A stretch of DNA of 64,000 bases from Paraphoma chrysanthemicola (Eukaryota > Ascomycota > Dothideomycetes > Pleosporales > Phaeosphaeriaceae), in NCBI GenBank assembly GCA_020744225.1, contig JAGMWG010000011.1, positions 248,001 through 312,000 on the forward strand, given 5' to 3'. Positions 9,280 to 20,278 of the stretch are shown here, in pieces. Both the position numbers and the translations under genes were made by a program. The notes under the pieces were generated by a model, which was not told the origin of the DNA, ran no database searches, and was given only the letters and a program-made list of their open reading frames with translations. How positions within the stretch are numbered: the first letter of the stretch is position 1; the number at the start of each line of letters is the position of its first letter.

Positions 9280-11018
9280 GCCCCGTGTACCCTAAGTGAG
9301 GTGAGTTTGACTGGCTAATTGTAGGCAGGATTGACTCGCCGAATGTGAGTCCTTTGAGGAATACGGTGACAGCATAAGCAGACAGCGGTCTCACCTTAGA
9401 GCCATCTGATAGTATGTTGATTCATGCTAGATGCATTGAGTAATCGTTGGGGCCTGAGCATGGAGCAAGCATAAAGAGCGTCTGGCGCGCGTAGAGATAT
9501 TGTACATCGACTCGTATAATCGCAGTGTTTTAGCTAGCAGTTTAAGTACAATCTCGGTAAAGTCTTCTCAAAGAACGAACTCCTTTCCGTGGTCGTGGAA
9601 GCCGCTATTGGACTCCGAAACAGGTGCAAGCATTTACTGGCCATGATCGGACCTGCTCCATGTTGACCCAGCGCCCAGTTTCCAGCCGCAACTTCCCTCC
9701 ATTCCACCCATCCCAGCCTCTTCACCTCATCAAACCAACATCATGAATGCTTTACGTATCATCTAATCGGTCTTGATTCTGCGTATACCACTCTATGTCA
9801 GGAAATGCACTGCTCTTTGAATGCTCTAGACAATATCGAAGAATCTGGCAACCCAACAGGTCAAGCATTTTATGCCACTTCGACGAGAGTCCGTATACAA
9901 AAAAGAAGAAATGCGACGAAAGCAAGGGGAGGGAACAAAAGAGAGTTGTACGCTGCTGGGAATCTTGTGGCGGGACTGGAGGAGGATACTGAGGAAGAGG
10001 AAAGGACTAAGAGAAGGGACACGAGCAGAACCAAGGCAGGAATGCGTTCTAGGAGGTGCTTAGGAAGCCGGACGTACAGTTTCGGGTGAACATCCTCGAG
10101 ACTTGCGTGGAAGAATGAAGGACGCCTGATCCCTTGAATCACATAATTAGTAGTGCGAAGGCTTCTCAATGCACAACAACGTTTACCCAGCAGATTGATG
10201 TAGGAATATCAACCGTTGATCATCTCTGGCGTTTCAGAAGTAGTGTTGAGAAGCCCATGGAGCCATCGAGCTGGACTTTACTTCGTTGCGTCTAGTTGGA
10301 CGAGCATTTGGTATTCCTGTTCTAGGACACCTTAAGTGAGCTTTTTCAATCCATCTCAAACCGATCAAACCCAAGCAAATAAGAGAGATCAAGGATCAGA
10401 AGGGCGAGATTACCAATGTGCTCGTTGGATAAGGCGCGACGTGGCATTTGGTCTCGTGTATAATTGCCTGGATGTCTTCTGATTACTTCCACTTAGCTGC
10501 GTAGTTCACGGCGTATGGGAAGCGCTGATGGTTGTGCTAACTAACCAGTAACATGATTAAGTTATCACGGAGCAGCGTACTGGACTTCTGGAAATGCATA
10601 TTGAAACGTCTCGAAGAAATACAGATGAAAGTATTGAGCAGTAGGATACGGGAGGTGAGCGCGGACTCGATTCTGTGCTGCCAATGAAGAGGGAAGGTTT
10701 CAAAAGGCTGAGGGGTAAAACCTAAGGCACTCTGAGTGCTTCTAGTCCCATTATCTGACGAAGGACGGGGCTTGCGGGACAAAGTTTTATGTCATTTTGG
10801 GTGCGTGATTGCGAGGTCAAAAGGTTCTCAAACGAATCTGGCATGGAACAAGTACTTTACGTAAGGATGCTGTTTTCCAAATCCCTCTCGATGTCTCCTC
10901 CAAGGTTCTCGATATCCCTATACTCTCCGACCATTATACGATGACAAGCCATATAATCCCGAAAACCCACTCGCATCTGTTCCTACCCTCATCTCATCTT
11001 CATCTTCACTATTCCTCC
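9280..11018. other. gene-poor stretch
   Basis: About 1.7 kb without a supportable gene. Open frames are short and overlap on both strands. A pyrimidine-rich tract lies near 10985-11070. Confidence 0.5.
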
Positions 11019-11228
11019 CTACATGACCTCACATAAACCTGCCACACTCCTCCCATGCTTCTTTCCCGTTGTTTGCATCCTCTCCTCTTCGTCTTTGCGC
11101 TGCTGTGATATCTTGGTCCCGTCGCTGGCATATCCCGTGATTTGCGTTGCTTCTTCGGGCGTAATGTGCCGGACTGCGTCTCTCTTGCGCTGTGCGTGTT
11201 CGGCTTGGAGTGAAGTAAGAGAGGGCAT
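11019..11228 (-). CDS. small basic protein sharing a TP-x-EA motif with the gene at 15161
   Basis: A 69-residue frame with a genuine ATG (11228, CAAAATGCC context). The product is hydrophilic, Lys/Arg/Glu-rich and contains LQAEHAQRKRDAV followed by TPEEATQITGY. The gene at 15161 encodes a similar arrangement (LKAENEERK, then TPAEAAAISG), and this recurrence is the main reason to believe the frame is real. No signal peptide or transmembrane segment is visible. Function unknown. The ORF is short and could be a fragment of a longer spliced gene. Confidence 0.35.
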   Translation of the reverse strand: MPSLTSLQAEHAQRKRDAVRHITPEEATQITGYASDGTKISQQRKDEEERMQTTGKKHGRSVAGLCEVM

Positions 11229-12388
11229 TTTGAGGCTTCGGCGGGGCTACAACGGGAGGCAGAATGGAATAGACGGAGTTGGAGTTGAGGCTTGAGGCAA
11301 TGACGAGAGAGGTTTTGTGCCGGTCAAATTCGGAGGTTGAAGACAATGTAGAGGAAAAGTCTTGCTGCGATAATAGAATGAGAGTGCGAAAAGAAACTTG
11401 TATATTTGAGGAGCGCGAGGCCATTGCGCTCGTTGATGCATGCGTGATGTTCATGTATTTTCGCGGCGCAGTGATCGCATGGCTGTGCTACATGCTGGGC
11501 ACTGCCGCTGTTGCTTGACTTCCGAGTGTGGAAGGTCACTCGTTGCACAGCCAGTTCACATGTAAATATGATGGTGGCCTACAATTCGCGTAACATAGGC
11601 GGCTTGTGCATCTTGACACTCCGAATGACGAAAGGTGAAATTGCTAATCAGAGCCTCAAGCGATGAAAGTAATGCGCAAATCAAGAAGAGACTTAGTTTC
11701 GTGCGAAAAGAATTATTCGACATGCGTGGAGTTGAATTGATGCCTGTAAGCCCAACGGGGCGTGAGTAGGTATTGCAGGGCGAGGTACACACAGCAAGGA
11801 CAAGTCGAGAGAGATGTTAGCAAGCACTCAAGTCGAAGCCCACTAGGTAGTCAAGAGGCATTGAGTTGTGGTTACCAAGACGATCAAATGCTGACATTGT
11901 GCAGTGGTAAAACGTCGTGGTGAGTTGTGACAAAGCTTGCCTCTGGCAAATCGCAGAAGCCGCCGCGATGGCTCGGCTGACGTGCAGCGCCGCAGCCTCG
12001 CCAACACTGCAGCTTGCGGGCACTCCGCACTTTGCTAGCAAGCACTAACATCCCATCGCGCTCAATGCCATCGCAACGCGCCACAGTCATGCCGAAATTT
12101 GCAGCTCGATGCGGTCTTTGCTAATCAGAGCGTTACGACAAAGGTCGTCTAGCGTGCTCCAGATCCTCGTATTCCGCTGACGCATCAGTGAATCTACCAG
12201 GCACACGATGGTGATTCGCCTGCCGAAGAACAACTGAAGCGCACGACAGGCGGATGCCTATATTAAAACCCTGGTGGGCTTCTCCCGCAACGAGAAGTTG
12301 CCTCCGTGCTTCGAAACTGTCATTCTTTTGTTAAAGTCTGCGTGATCGCGTCCATTCGTTTCTCATTCCTGACCAAATAGACTTCACG
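11229..12388. other. intergenic, with likely promoter of the secreted-protein gene
   Basis: No gene supported. A TATA-like TATATTAAAA sits near 12260, about 130 bases before the ATG of the secreted-protein gene, in a plausible promoter position. Confidence 0.45.
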
Positions 12389-13185
12389 ATGCGCTCCTCG
12401 ACTTACATGGCCCTCTTCGCGGGCTCCACGGCAGCCCAGTCGACAGTTACCGTTTTCAACCTCTTTCAATTCCAGAGCACACTCACACAGGTTGGCGCGG
12501 ATTCGACCGCGACGACGTACAAGTTTGACTGTCCTGCGAACAACGCCGGCATATCTGCGGTTCCGTCGCAACTCCGTATGTCGCGACATTCCATCCAAGG
12601 TGTCAACTTCACTAACTCCTCCCAGGGCCAACACCAGATGCCTCTGGCGCAGTCATCACACCAGCGCCGAGTCCGACCCCACGAGCGCGCCTCGCACGCC
12701 AGCTCAGCGCCGACGAACCCGACTACTCCTTCTGCGAACCCTTCACGCTTAAGCAAGGCCCGTCGACATGGGAGTTCCATCTTACCGACCCGTCTCCTGG
12801 CGCGTGGACGGTGGACATGGGCTGTAACTGGAAGGCTGCGATGACTGCTGCCGATTTGACGTGCACCTATACACAAAGCGGATACGTTCCTAGCCCCAGC
12901 GTGCGAGGAGTCAGCACAAGCATATTTTCCAAGGCCGAGGCATCGGATATGGAAGTTTTCCAGGTGGTTACGATCGTGACTGCCTCGGGTGCGGCATCTC
13001 CGTCCGCATCGCGAACATCTGGGTCAGGGACATCGGTGCCAAGCGCTTCGAGATCGGCTTCTGCTTCTGGATCGGCTGCAGCATCGCAGAGCACTGGTCT
13101 TGCGCCTGCGGGGCCTCTACCGACGGGCGCCGTTGCGTTGGTTGGGGGCGCCGTAGGTATTTTTGCTGCTGCGCTTGCGTTGTAG
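12389..13185 (+). CDS. secreted Ser-rich, probably GPI-anchored protein
   Basis: Two exons, 12389-12575 and 12626-13185, with a 50-base intron (GTATGT donor, CACTAAC branch, CAG acceptor); phase closes, 248 residues. The start is a signal peptide (MRSSTYMALFAGSTAAQS). The middle holds an ectodomain with few cysteines (SFCEPFTL, DMGCNW, LTCTY). From about residue 195 comes a Ser/Ala/Thr-rich stalk of the kind that is O-mannosylated. The C-terminus is a small-residue site followed by a hydrophobic tail ending AAALAL, the pattern of a GPI-attachment signal. Probably a cell-wall or plasma-membrane surface protein. Similar architectures are common in fungal surface proteins of unknown function; no enzyme motif is visible. 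Confidence 0.72.
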
Positions 13186-13605
13186 GTGTAAACCGAGGAC
13201 GTCGTGGATATCATGGTTTGTTCTCGGTCGCTTTCTTCAATCCTGTTGCGTTCGCAATGTTCGGATTCAATCTTGACGTCGTGAGGGTTGCAATTGCCCA
13301 ATTGGCAGTTACCTCCATCGCGTGATCACGTGTTGACGTGTGTTCTCTTGGTTCCAGCAGCTCAACCTTGGAAAGTTCCTCCTCTACCGTGGTACATGTA
13401 CATTCACGCCGACATTGTGTTGCGTGGTCGCCGTCAATGCAGGGTCCCTAAAAATGTTTCAATAATTCTCACTCCGTTTGCGACTACCCTTTGTCTTACC
13501 TGCCTTGTCTTCCACATCAGCCTTTCATACTACCACAAAGCCTCCGCTTGCCATAGTCAGTCTCATTGTACCATCGACACCGCTTAGTCGGTCGCATTAC
13601 TCGCG
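13186..13605. other. intergenic, no gene seen
   Basis: A 420-base gap between two plus-strand genes. It contains the 3' flank of the secreted-protein gene and a pyrimidine-rich leader before the coiled-coil gene. Confidence 0.5.
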
Positions 13606-14478
13606 ATGGCCATTCAACTCGACAGTGAAGCACCTATCTCGTTTCCACGCCCGAAGGCGCGCCTCCTAAACGGTCTTGTCCGTCATGTATCTGCACCAGC
13701 ACGCCCACAACGCACACTCGACCGAGGCAACTCAAGTGATGTCGACAATATAATACCTACACAACGCTCAGTCCTATCAACAAAGCATTCCAGCAGTAGT
13801 CCTCGCTCGAAGCAAAGTTTTCAGGCTGAGCTATCCATGGTACATTCTATCGCTGCCAGGCTCCGTCTCGCCCGAGATGAATGGCGCCATACAGCTCAGA
13901 AGCATGAGGAACTACTACTAGCTCAGGGGCACGAATTGCGACGACAGGAACGAGCAATTGCTATTCTCGGGGACCAAAATGCAATTCTTCGTACTGCGCA
14001 CGAAGAGGACAAGTCCGCTGGCAAGACGCTGTTGAATCGCTTCCGAAATGCCAAGGACAAGTACAACCAGCTCTTTGATGAACTGAATGATGCGCAACGG
14101 ACGATTGCAATGCTTAAGAAGAGCGACCGCGCGAAGGGCAAAGTATGGCAACGGAACTTGTGCCTCAAGGCTGCATTCAACCTTTTGACGTCACGCTCCA
14201 AATCAGACTTCGAGTCGCAGGAGAAAGACGCACAAGCTGCTCTCCAGGAAGCACTAGCCATGGCGCATGAACGTATTGAAGAGCTGGAAAACACAGGTGG
14301 AGTGTTACTCAACGCGCTGGAAAAGCAGAACGACAGCTGCGGGAGTGACGAAAACGAATATGAGGATCACGACATGGGCGCTGGCGTCATTGAAGCTGAA
14401 GTTGCGTTTCGAGGAGTGCTCGAGGACGAAACGTTTCACGAACAGAAGGAGCAATGGGGATACTTGCTGCCGGAGTGA
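13606..14478 (+). CDS. hypothetical coiled-coil protein
   Basis: Intronless, 290 residues, ATG at 13606 (GCGATGG context). The first 75 residues are basic and Ser-rich, probably disordered. From about residue 80 to 240 the sequence is strongly helical and charged, with heptad-like Leu spacing (for example LRLARDEWRHTAQKHEELLL and ALAMAHERIEELENTGG), indicating coiled coils. The C-terminus is acidic (DENEYEDHD). No enzymatic motif, signal peptide or membrane segment. A structural or scaffold role is possible, but there is no evidence for a specific one. Confidence 0.6.
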   Translation: MAIQLDSEAPISFPRPKARLLNGLVRHVSAPARPQRTLDRGNSSDVDNIIPTQRSVLSTKHSSSSPRSKQSFQAELSMVHSIAARLRLARDEWRHTAQKHEELLLAQGHELRRQERAIAILGDQNAILRTAHEEDKSAGKTLLNRFRNAKDKYNQLFDELNDAQRTIAMLKKSDRAKGKVWQRNLCLKAAFNLLTSRSKSDFESQEKDAQAALQEALAMAHERIEELENTGGVLLNALEKQNDSCGSDENEYEDHDMGAGVIEAEVAFRGVLEDETFHEQKEQWGYLLPE

Positions 14479-15160
14479 ACAATGATGAGGTACGGTGCAG
14501 ATTTGCACAAATAAGGTGACTAAACGAATACTCAGCCACACAATCCAGGCAAGTGAAGAGATAGGAAGACAATGCCTGGCGTGAAGGCGATTGCTCGCAG
14601 TCTTTTGACCAATGAGGATGATCGACAGGTCGGTCGCGCAATACAGTCAGGTGTCAATCGCGTACGGTTTATACATGGCTCCGCCACCAACACGCCAAGA
14701 CTGATTGAATTGCGAGGAGCTAAGTGCTGGGGGCTGTTCAGGGGTGCACTGTATCGAGAAAGTCAAGCGATATTGATATTCCGTCGAAGGGTGTCATTCA
14801 CGACAGCTCCAACAGGGCGTACCAACTAAATAGACAACAATTGTCCAAACAGTATTCGACAAAAACCGGAATTTGCTGGACCGGAGTTCACGAAGACCGC
14901 AGCCACCTTCATGTATAGTTTTGCCTCGACCTTCAGATAGATTACGCGACGCAGGCATACGCGTGCCGGCTTCCGAAGACTCCTTGGCAGGCGTCATCTG
15001 ACTCTTCACAGCCTCGTGTTGTGACCAGCCTTATGCCGTGCCCAGAGGACCGACGTCGCTCGTATGATGTACCATTAACAAGGGTACTTAAGTATTGGAG
15101 TTCCCTAGGGCTGGAGTTATACCCGCTGGGGAAATTCAAATCTAATTGTTGCGAGAAAAA
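14479..15160. other. intergenic, no gene seen
   Basis: About 680 bases between two plus-strand genes. Only short overlapping frames without motifs are present. It should carry the promoter of the Pro-rich protein gene. Confidence 0.5.
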
Positions 15161-15960
15161 ATGTCCGACCAAAGAAGCTTAAGTGGGCGCGACGAGCCTC
15201 CGCCGCCATACACACCTTCACCAGAACCGCAAGCAGGACCAGTACAAGTACAATTACCGCCGTACTCGCCGGAACAATCATACGCCCCTGCGATATCCAG
15301 CCCTAACCAAATTCCGGGGCCAGACCAACAACCAAATCCAGAAGTTTTTGATACAAGATCCTACTACGCGCCAAACCGCCGCTTTGTACCTGACAACTCT
15401 TCATACACGCACTCACTCGATCTCCCACGTTCACAAGATCCCGTCCCTCCGCAATCTCGCGCCGCGTCCAATCCTCCCGTCCGCCACCAGCAGTCTTCCT
15501 CAGGCCTCCGATCCAAATGGAGGAGACTTAAAGCCGAAAACGAGGAGCGGAAATCTACGCGCGTATATTGTACGCCTGCCGAAGCAGCTGCCATCTCGGG
15601 ACGGAATAATGCAGGCTACGAATGGGAGGGATACGTGTCCCAGGAGCGTGACCTAAGAGGTGATGGGAGGAGAAGGAGATTCGGTGAGGATGAGACAGTA
15701 CAGAGATCGAGGGACATTGCACAAGAGCAAGCGTATGGTGCGCGGAGATCAAGAGGTGATAGGAGGTGGTTGATATAGGCTGCAAGATCATCTAAACCAG
15801 GCAGCCAAAATCAGGCCAGGTGCTTGGTCGAAGACTTACAAGGATAAGATTGGAAGGTTATGAGGGTGATAACGGGGCGGTTGTGGCGAGAAGGCCTTTA
15901 CCTTTGGATCCTGACCCGTACTTTACCAGGAAAAGGATATCGGGAAGGTGTTGGAATTAG
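15161..15960 (+). CDS. Pro/Tyr-rich basic protein with TP-x-EA motif (two-exon model)
   Basis: ATG at 15161 (AAAAAATGTCC). The N-terminal third is Pro-rich and contains a PPPPY motif, a potential WW-domain ligand. Next comes a basic helical region with LKAENEERK and TPAEAAAISG, which recurs in the small frame at 11019-11228. Unspliced, the frame ends at 15778 (205 residues). I prefer a two-exon model: exon 1 15161-15732, intron 15733-15800 (GTATGG donor, TCTAAAC before a CAG acceptor), exon 2 15801-15960. This closes in phase 2, gives 243 residues and adds a plausible charged tail (GDNGAVVARRPLPLDPDPYF). The choice between models is open. Function unknown; no signal peptide or membrane segment. 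Confidence 0.5.
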
Positions 15961-16611
15961 CATTGATGCAAATCTGGACGGCGAGTGGATCTACAGTCCA
16001 AAGACCGAGTGATTGCGAGGACTGCAAGACGCGCTTTCCGCAATTCCCACGGAACGTCATGCGATGACAACCCTATGCCCTTTTCATATGAACGCGGTCT
16101 AATGTCGCCGGCAATGCGACTCGGCAGACTCAACATCCAGCTCGTCATCGAGCACCGCTGTCCGAGCTGTCCGCGCCTACGCAAATCAAGAGTTGAGAGG
16201 AAGACCACTGCTGAACGCTTGAGGAGAGGCTACAATGAGATTGGAAAGCAATGGAGTTGACCATTTGCGCATTCGCAGCCATCAACGGCGTAATACGAAG
16301 GACGATGCCAAGTGCTAGGGTGTAGATTATGAGATTCAGATCGCTTACAGTACCGCCATATGGAGGGCGACGATCATGGTTGACAGGAAGCAGTAGGAAT
16401 TATGAGGTCTGCACGATGCAGGAATCGTGGTTCGCGTTCATAGGCATCTCTTTTTAGCAATCAAGATCGAAATCCAGATTCACTTCGTACATTGCCCACA
16501 ACGCAGCAGGTGAGCTAACACCATATCATCCCAGAGGAAAAATATATGCACATTATTCTAAGCATCGACATATGCAGCCATCTTGCAATGATTCCACGAC
16601 GTTACATCTTC
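15961..16611. other. intergenic; one weak open frame
   Basis: An open frame runs to 16260 on the plus strand and begins only with GTG. Its C-terminal part has a C-x2-C pair (HRCPSCPRLRK), but there is no supporting start or intron, so I do not call a gene. Otherwise nothing recognised. Confidence 0.4.
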
Positions 16612-17166
16612 CTAATCTACAACCAGCACCCCGTTCCGGTTCGTGATGATGTGAGCTAGGTACTTATCAGCTTCAATCTATATGTCTAGTGTTGGTCTCA
16701 AACTTACTCAAATCGACGCGTGACTCTTCCATTTCCGCACCAGGATGGGTTTTCTTGATGTAGCATCTCGCCTTCAAGAATAACATGCTGCCATCTTTCT
16801 TGATGTTCAAATCGTGAAAAGGGCATGTCTTGCGATAGCCCGAGCTATTGCAATCAGCACATCAACTTCATGAAAGTTTCTACGATGGGCGCAAATCGGA
16901 CACGGACTAGGTGTGCGCGTGCAGGCTTACCTGGGATAGGTCAGGACTCCATTCGTATTGCCGATGGTTTTGTTTAGATCGAGTGACGTGATGAGATAAC
17001 TGGGATTGTCTTTGCCGGTGTAGCATTGGCACTGAAATTCGGGGTAGCATTTGCACTTGCGATTGTAGGGTATGTCACATCGAACGCGGGATCTGGTGAA
17101 CCCGCCGCTGATAACAAGGGGAGTGAGGAGGCACAAGAGGGCCAGGGAATTCGTCTGTATGTGCAT
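16612..17166 (-). CDS. secreted cyanovirin-N-homology (CVNH) protein, copy A
   Basis: Three exons: 17166-16931, 16844-16708 and 16655-16612. The introns are 16845-16930 (GTAAGC...TAG) and 16656-16707 (GTAAGT...CTAG); all phases close and the product is 138 residues. A signal peptide (first ~21 residues, MHIQTNSLALLCLLTPLVIS) is followed by a CVNH-like two-repeat fold. Each half ends with the signature LxxxIxNxNGxL: SLDLNKTIGNTNGVL at residues 61-75 and DLTHIITNRNGVLV at 123-136. A Gly-Tyr...Cys strand opens the second half. Cysteines at 30, 38, 40, 46, 48, 86 and 106 suggest disulfides. CVNH proteins bind mannose-rich or other glycans; here a secreted lectin is the natural inference. Copy B lies just upstream. 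Confidence 0.75.
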
Positions 17167-17563
17167 TTTAAGAGACACGATGGTTGGAACAGGTGAAGCT
17201 GGGCAAGAGTTTCACTGCGGCAACGTCCGGTCTTTTTTATTGTGTCTCTGCGCTGCGCCATACATTCCGGCGTGATGTGACAACGAACCTAGCACTTCCA
17301 ATATCAAATTCGACGCTACACTCATCCATTTGTGTACTTGTACCTAACACCTGAATTGCACATCTACCTGCGTCATACGGAATGTGCATTTACCCTCATC
17401 ACTCACGTGCTGACACGGCTCGCATCGTGTCCTGAGATATACCCAGATATTAGAACATCCTGTGTCTTACAAGTCCTACTCATATGTGCACTGGGAAACC
17501 TACGAGAAGGGCGTCGCCGGTGGAGTTTCCACGCCGCCATCTTGAGACTATGGCGCTGGCTCG
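17167..17563. promoter_or_regulatory. spacer between the two CVNH genes
   Basis: 397 bases between the ATG of copy A and the stop of copy B, holding the promoter of copy A. An A-rich AATAAAAAAG segment on the minus strand near 17235 is a possible TATA-like element. Confidence 0.4.
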
Positions 17564-18121
17564 TCATGTCACGTTTGTTAAGTCCGCAACCAGCACTCCG
17601 TTTCGATTCGTAACGATATGGGCTAGGCACTCATTAGGCTACCTTGTACCTTTGATTCCAGTGTCAACCATACTTAATTCGATGCTCGTTTTGCGCTCAT
17701 TCTCCCACAATGGGTCATCTATCCAGCACCACGCCAAGAGAAAGATGCGCTTGTCCTTGTTGACTTTAATCTCTTGGTCCTGGCATGTATCGAGGTAGCC
17801 AGCGCTGAATCATAAACAGGAAGCGATCAGATAATGTTCTGCAGAATGAAAAGAGCGCGATGGCTGCCGCCTCTACGCGTGCGGGACTCGGGTACATGGA
17901 CTTGCTTACCCAGGATAGGTCAGAACACCTCTCTTGTTGCCAATGATTGGGTTGAGATTTAACGTTGAGATGAGGTATTCGTAAACTCCTTTGCCAGTGT
18001 AGCATTTGCAGACGAGATCGTAGTGCATGATGCATTCATCACAAGAATTCGAAAATCCGCCGGCCATGACAAGAGGTAGGATGAGAGAGAGGCAGATAAG
18101 CATCTTTTCTAGACAGGACAT
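17564..18121 (-). CDS. secreted cyanovirin-N-homology (CVNH) protein, copy B
   Basis: Three exons: 18121-17910, 17804-17674 and 17622-17564. The introns are 17805-17909 (GTAAGC...CAG) and 17623-17673 (GTATGG donor, CTAAT branch, CTAG acceptor); the product is 133 residues. A signal peptide (MSCLEKMLICLSLILPLVMA) leads into FSNSCDEC...VCKCYTGKG, then LNLNPIIGNKRGVL, then GYLDTCQDQEI...FLLAWC, then SIELTHIVTNRNGVLV. This alternation matches the two tandem sequence repeats of the CVNH fold, with one Cys pair per half. Both intron positions and phases (2, then 1) are the same as in copy A, so the two genes are tandem duplicates. A secreted glycan-binding role is inferred from the family. Confidence 0.78.
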
Positions 18122-20278
18122 CTTGAAAAGTGGAAAAATTGAAGCAGAAATGACCGAAGCCAGGCGAGGGTGTCGTCGCGGCGACAGTGACTCTTTTCTA
18201 AGATCTTGTTGTGATGTCAAACGCATATTCAAATATATCTTGGTTCAATGTGCTATGATTCGAGGCTCTTTCAATCGCTCACCAATGTCATCATGTTCGT
18301 TGCTTTCCAAGGTTGCAAGTATGCCACTAACGCCAAGAGGGTCAATTTTCCTCCATCACTTACACCGTCGAATTAATCGAGTGATTTCAGCACACAGTTC
18401 TTCAGGCATAGTCAACGTTGCGCACATGGTGATGGAATACACAGCAAGGATCCAGCGCCCCACACGGATCACCGCCTTGCACACATGACATCTGTCACGT
18501 AACGATGGCACGAACAAGGTCACTGAAATGATATTCCCGTTCCCAATAATAGTATGGAGGAACGCCGCGATGTGCCCTCCGCTGTGTATGTAGCACGCGA
18601 AGACAAGGGAAATGCGATGGGTGCATTATCTGCAGGTGTTTGAAGACTCGCCAGAGGACTGACGAGAGCGAGAAGAGTGGCGCGCTGTACGTTAGAGAAT
18701 TCCAACAAAACTCGTAGAAGGGAAGATGATCCGGATCTACTAGCAAAGCGGGCCGCTGTGATGCATGATCTTGCTACATTTCGTTATGTGTTGGTGTGCG
18801 CTGTGATCGTAGAACAGCGACAGAATTGGTCTCATTTTCCTTGATCACAACTAGCTTTTTAAAATAGTCTTGGTAGGGACTATCCCTTTGTGGTAAGTTT
18901 GAAGAGACGCACATGTGTTACCAGCCCTGCACATGACAGCTGTCATCAAGCTGTCACATTTCAGAACGACGGCTGAAAAGGAGTGGCAGGGTTGCGCATG
19001 CGACGTTCTTCAGAAGGGTGCACAGCCTGGGAGTGAAGTCTCGAAGCATTCTTGAAGGCACCACGGTCGGACGAATAAGAGCGTCGTGTGAATGTGACTG
19101 TGAGGCTGACTCAATGTACCTCGGCAAGCCAGTGTGGTTCGACAGGCAGGACCTTTGAGCACAAACATCACCGGAATGTCCTCGCGCCGCATCATGCAAA
19201 GACGACAAATACAATTTCAAACCAATATGCCAAAGCGCTATGCGCAGTGTGCGATTTCTAAAAAAAGACAACCACAGCTCCATGGTAGTCAAGGTAAAGC
19301 GACTGTATGCCCCTTTCCCTAACTACCTTCCCTATTCGAACCGCCCTTTCCCTATGTGCGCCCTCACCCTTCCCCTTCCCCAAACCAATGTATCAGAAAA
19401 AAAAATCGCACACGAGTTCAATTCCTTCTTCAGACACTGCCAATTATGTAGTAATGCATACCATGCGCATGCCAACCATGACCTTACCGTGGTACCCGCT
19501 CCGCCGCATCAGCTCACCTCAATTCTGAGGCCGGCAGTACCCGGCGCACACCACCCGCCGCGCCCCCTCGCCCCGCACAATCCACACCCGCGTCCGCTCC
19601 GCTCGTTTGCCTTGCCTGCGCGCTCGCCAAAAATTGAACCCAGATCTGAGGCCATCGCAACGTCTCCAACGTCTGGGGCTGAGGCTGAGGGTTTTTGCTT
19701 GTTACACGGGCTTGTCTTGGAGGGCATAGGGCTGGGGCAGCGGAGAAGCTTATTTTGACTGCGATGCTCGGTCCTTTGCGTGAGAGTGACGGGGTTTTGG
19801 GACTTCGGCTTACGCACCGTGAGAAGGGTTAGCCGAGGCTGTTTACGTTTTGCTTTGCAAATTTTCGCATCTGGCTGAAAGGCTGGCTGGGTAAAGGGCG
19901 ACACGCATGGTGAGCTCGGATGTTGTGGATGCTCTTTTGTGGAGTTTCTGTTTGTCAATGGCGCAGTGGTGAAACTTGACGCCGTCAAAGTTCGCACTTT
20001 TCGTGGAGTAGCTTGTGGGGTAGCTTAATGAGGGGAAATCCAGACCTCGCAGTAGTGCCATGTGGGCAAAGAGGAGCAATTTGTCACGTAAAATCAAGTC
20101 TGCAAGAAAGGAAGATCGAAATTATAGACACGCTTCAAGCGACGGTATCATTACACATCTGTAAGCTAAATAACATCAAACTGCGATGACTGCGTCTTCA
20201 TCGCGTTCTTCCGCCAGAATCTACACGATATTCTGTCACCATCCAAACACGACAAGTGTCGCGGGAAGATGCAGGCGT
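18122..20278. other. gene-poor stretch with two TGACA-type palindromes and a CT-rich tract
   Basis: About 2.2 kb without a supportable gene. It contains TGACATCTGTCA at 18486-18497 and the perfect palindrome TGACAGCTGTCA at 18934-18945, and a C/T-rich tract near 19305-19385. The first 130 bases carry the promoter of CVNH copy B, with TATATTT on the minus strand near 18235. Confidence 0.5.

Noticed and set aside
15985..16260. 91-codon plus-strand frame with a C-x2-C pair
   Set aside because: GTG start only, no second Cys pair and no upstream exon that joins in frame.
18480..18960. Possible MITE bounded by the two TGACA palindromes
   Set aside because: The flanks are not inverted repeats beyond the palindromes themselves, and no target-site duplication is visible.
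19240..19997. Overlapping frames of 160-172 codons on both strands
   Set aside because: No ATG-supported start for the minus frame, low-complexity composition over a CT-rich tract, and no plausible introns.
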